Source: Paragyromitra xinjiangensis (taxonomy: Eukaryota > Ascomycota > Pezizomycetes > Pezizales > Discinaceae). Taken from it: a stretch of DNA of 64,000 nt. The notes beneath the pieces are model-generated. The model was not told the DNA's origin, did not search any database, and was given only the letters and a program-made list of their open reading frames with translations. This document shows positions 62,091 through 64,000 of the stretch, in pieces. The stretch covers positions 248,001 through 312,000 of the forward strand of contig JBCAMK010000001.1 of NCBI GenBank assembly GCA_038503065.1, read 5' to 3'. The translations under genes were made by a program, and so were the position numbers. The number at the start of each line of letters is the position of its first letter. Position 1 is the stretch's first letter.

Positions 62091-62944
62091 GTTGATGATA
62101 CAGATTATTTTGGATGTTGTTTGATGTTGTCGATCCCAGATCGATGATGTCAAGCTGAATGCTGTCTTAGATCGGCTAGTGGGGGCCAGACACGACATCT
62201 CCCAACACTACCAATAGAGATTAATGTAAAATTAGAAAAGAAAGGAGGATCAGAGCAATCATAGAGCCTGCTAGAATATTTATATCTGATAGGTCTACAA
62301 GAATTATTCAACTTTTCGCTAAAGCTTATCGCATAAGAAGGCAGCCTGTGTTATATACCGTGATACAAAATACCCAAATCCAACGCAAGCCAGTATTTAA
62401 ATGAGAGCCAACGAAAACTAGATCAATGAATGTAGTCCTATACTTTCTGCTAAAAGGTTACGGTCTCTCTGAGCGGTTATCGGGTTATAACAAAGTATAC
62501 TCACCAGCTAGTCATGCCCAAAAACCCTACCCCCATACAAAGTCCCTAGGCATGCAATGTCATGTGCAGTCCACTTGATGCTATCAAAATTTATACTCTA
62601 AAGGTACATGTACTAATTATTATATGTGACACTCACCCACAAATATCCGTCTAATATTTGTATTTGGGGAAATAGAATAGAATAGAATAGAATACCGTTT
62701 GGCCCTTGGCAAGACTGCTATCAATCGCATCTTATCTCTATCACGTGTCGGGCCGTGCTTAGAAATGCAATGACGATACGAGTTTGAGAAAAGTCCGACG
62801 GAACACTGAAGAATAAGAAAACATTACCAATTCAACAACTCTACACGGAATTTAAGCCCTGTATTCTCGTCGAAAAGACATCCCATACGCATCCACCTCC
62901 TCGGCCAATTGAGTCCTTGCTAGTCTCGTCGCTCTCCCTACAAG
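62091..62944. other. Divergent promoter region, THI80 / MIA40
   Basis: 854 bases shared by two divergent genes. It contains five AATAG/GAATA units at 62671-62694 and a TACATGTA palindrome at 62605. No coding region is seen. Confidence 0.6.
62671..62694. repeat. (AATAG)n microsatellite
   Basis: Nearly five tandem pentanucleotide units in the THI80/MIA40 intergenic region. Confidence 0.9.
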
Positions 62945-64000
62945 ATGTTCCGCCCCGCAGTAACAGCAGGAAGGACTCTCCTCCGCCATTCTTCGTTACG
63001 GCCATCGCTTGTCCGTCCTGTTATCACAAATACTACAAGATCCCTCGGTACTCAAGCCTCGAAAAAGTCTAACTTTAAATCAACTGCTGTGAGATGGGCC
63101 CTTGCTGGTGGGATCGTATATTGGTACGCAACCTCTAACGTCTTCGCTGACGAACCTAAATGTTCGTTTGTCCTTCCCATGTCCCTTCCCGTGACCGCCC
63201 TATCTATAAAAAAAATTAAGGCTAATAATAACCTTGATTTCAGATTTCTCCGAGGAACCCAATAATACCTCGCCTGGCGATGATGACGACCGTCCACCCT
63301 CCCTCCTTCCTAAGCACTCCCTCCGTTCCCGCGGCTCCATACACAAGACCTCAGATGCCGAAGATGATCGTCTTGTCAATGCTTCTGACGCCATTAACAC
63401 CAAGGGCCGCGACCCTTCAAGCAGCGAAGAACCCAATGAATCGGGTACGTCTCCCCGAAGTCCTGAAGAGCTAGAGGAGGAGGCTGGTCAGGAGGGCGCA
63501 TTCAATCCAGAAACGGGGGAGATTAATTGGGATTGTCCATGTCTGGGCGGAATGGCACATGGGCCTTGCGGAGAGGAGTTCAAGACCGCATTCAGCTGTT
63601 TTGTGTTTAGCACAGAGGATCCGAAGGGCGTGGATTGTATCGACAAGTTTAAGGGAATGCAAACATGTTTCCAGCAGGTACGTATGCGCTATTTCGTGCA
63701 AATTATACGCTTATACGCTTATACGCTGACTCTCGTTCCAGCACCCTGAAGTTTACGGCTCCGAACTCGACGGTGATGACGATGATGATGAGTTAGATCC
63801 GACTGATAACACTGACAAACCTACTGAAACCACTACCAGTGAAGCCCACAGCTCTCGCTCAGACGCCCGCCTCTCTTCATCATCATCATCACCAGTTGAA
63901 AACTCTCCAGACGCCTCTTTTTCTTCAGATGCCCCCGCTCCACCAACACGAACAGCTAAAAATGATCCTGCTGCAGGAGCTTCAAGAGATGATAAAATAG
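62945..64000 (+). CDS. MIA40: Mitochondrial intermembrane space import oxidoreductase Mia40 (partial)
   Basis: Oxidoreductase that traps and oxidises cysteine-rich proteins entering the intermembrane space, recycled by Erv1. Exons are 62945-63161, 63244-63677 and 63742 onward; the last is still open at the window edge. An arginine-rich presequence ([22 protein letters not shown]) is followed by one helix ([16 protein letters not shown]) that anchors the long form in the inner membrane. A disordered acidic region comes next. The catalytic CPC lies in [10 protein letters not shown]. Twin CX9C motifs follow: Cys-(GEEFKTAFS)-Cys and Cys-(IDKFKGMQT)-Cys, then [10 protein letters not shown] and an Asp-rich, Ser-rich tail. 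Intron 1 starts with GTTCGT. The catalytic core is complete; only the tail is cut off. Confidence 0.95.
63703..63726. repeat. Three tandem 8-mers in MIA40 intron 2
   Basis: TTATACGC is repeated three times without change inside the second intron of MIA40, close to its acceptor. Confidence 0.9.

Noticed and set aside
61884..62198. Earlier in-frame ATG at 62198 for THI80
   Set aside because: The start at 62090 gives the family N-terminus; the 36 extra residues look like leader sequence.

Overview
The window reads as nuclear DNA of a filamentous ascomycete (Pezizomycotina). Genes are split by short GT-AG introns of about 40-160 nt, often with CTAAC-type branch sites. Orthologue-grade matches include the fungal Hsp110 (Hsp88), GAPDH, Upf2, an Hst3/Hst4-type sirtuin, a Rad26/UvsD (ATRIP) protein, mitochondrial malate dehydrogenase, thiamine pyrophosphokinase, the complex I subunit NDUFB7/B18 and Mia40. 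I cannot name the genus. Gene density is low for a fungus, with several 2-4.5 kb tracts in which I see no convincing gene.

Layout. 1-3.5 kb: hsp88 (+) behind a step-type heat shock element. 7.9-9.3 kb: GAPDH (+), seven exons. 10.6-14.7 kb: UPF2 (-). 16.4-17.3 kb: an unknown tail-anchored protein (-). 21.9-22.3 kb: NDUFB7 (-), three exons. 24.9-26.8 kb: sirtuin (-). 29.9-33.2 kb: three tentative small spliced genes (-). 34.3-35.4 kb: a conserved type I membrane protein (+). 40.0-41.6 kb: FHA-domain protein (-). 44.6-47.5 kb: uvsD/ATRIP (-). 48.0-49.4 kb: MDH (-). 50.2-60.1 kb: a same-strand block of small multi-exon genes for four-helix membrane proteins, at least two clearly MARVEL-like. 60.9-62.1 kb: THI80 (-). 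62.9-64.0 kb: MIA40 (+), open at the window edge.

Themes. MDH, NDUFB7 and Mia40 are mitochondrial; NDUFB7 has the twin CX9C motifs typical of Mia40 substrates. The sirtuin, the FHA protein and uvsD/ATRIP all belong to replication-stress or checkpoint biology. They lie on the same strand within 23 kb, but nothing shows co-regulation. The most unusual content is the membrane-protein block at 50-60 kb, the excess of the palindrome TACATGTA in non-coding DNA, and repeated use of a GTTCGT 5' splice site.

Exon coordinates were derived by hand from reading frame, splice consensus and family knowledge, without alignment software or transcripts. Models of the recognised families are firm; those of the unknown small genes are hypotheses.
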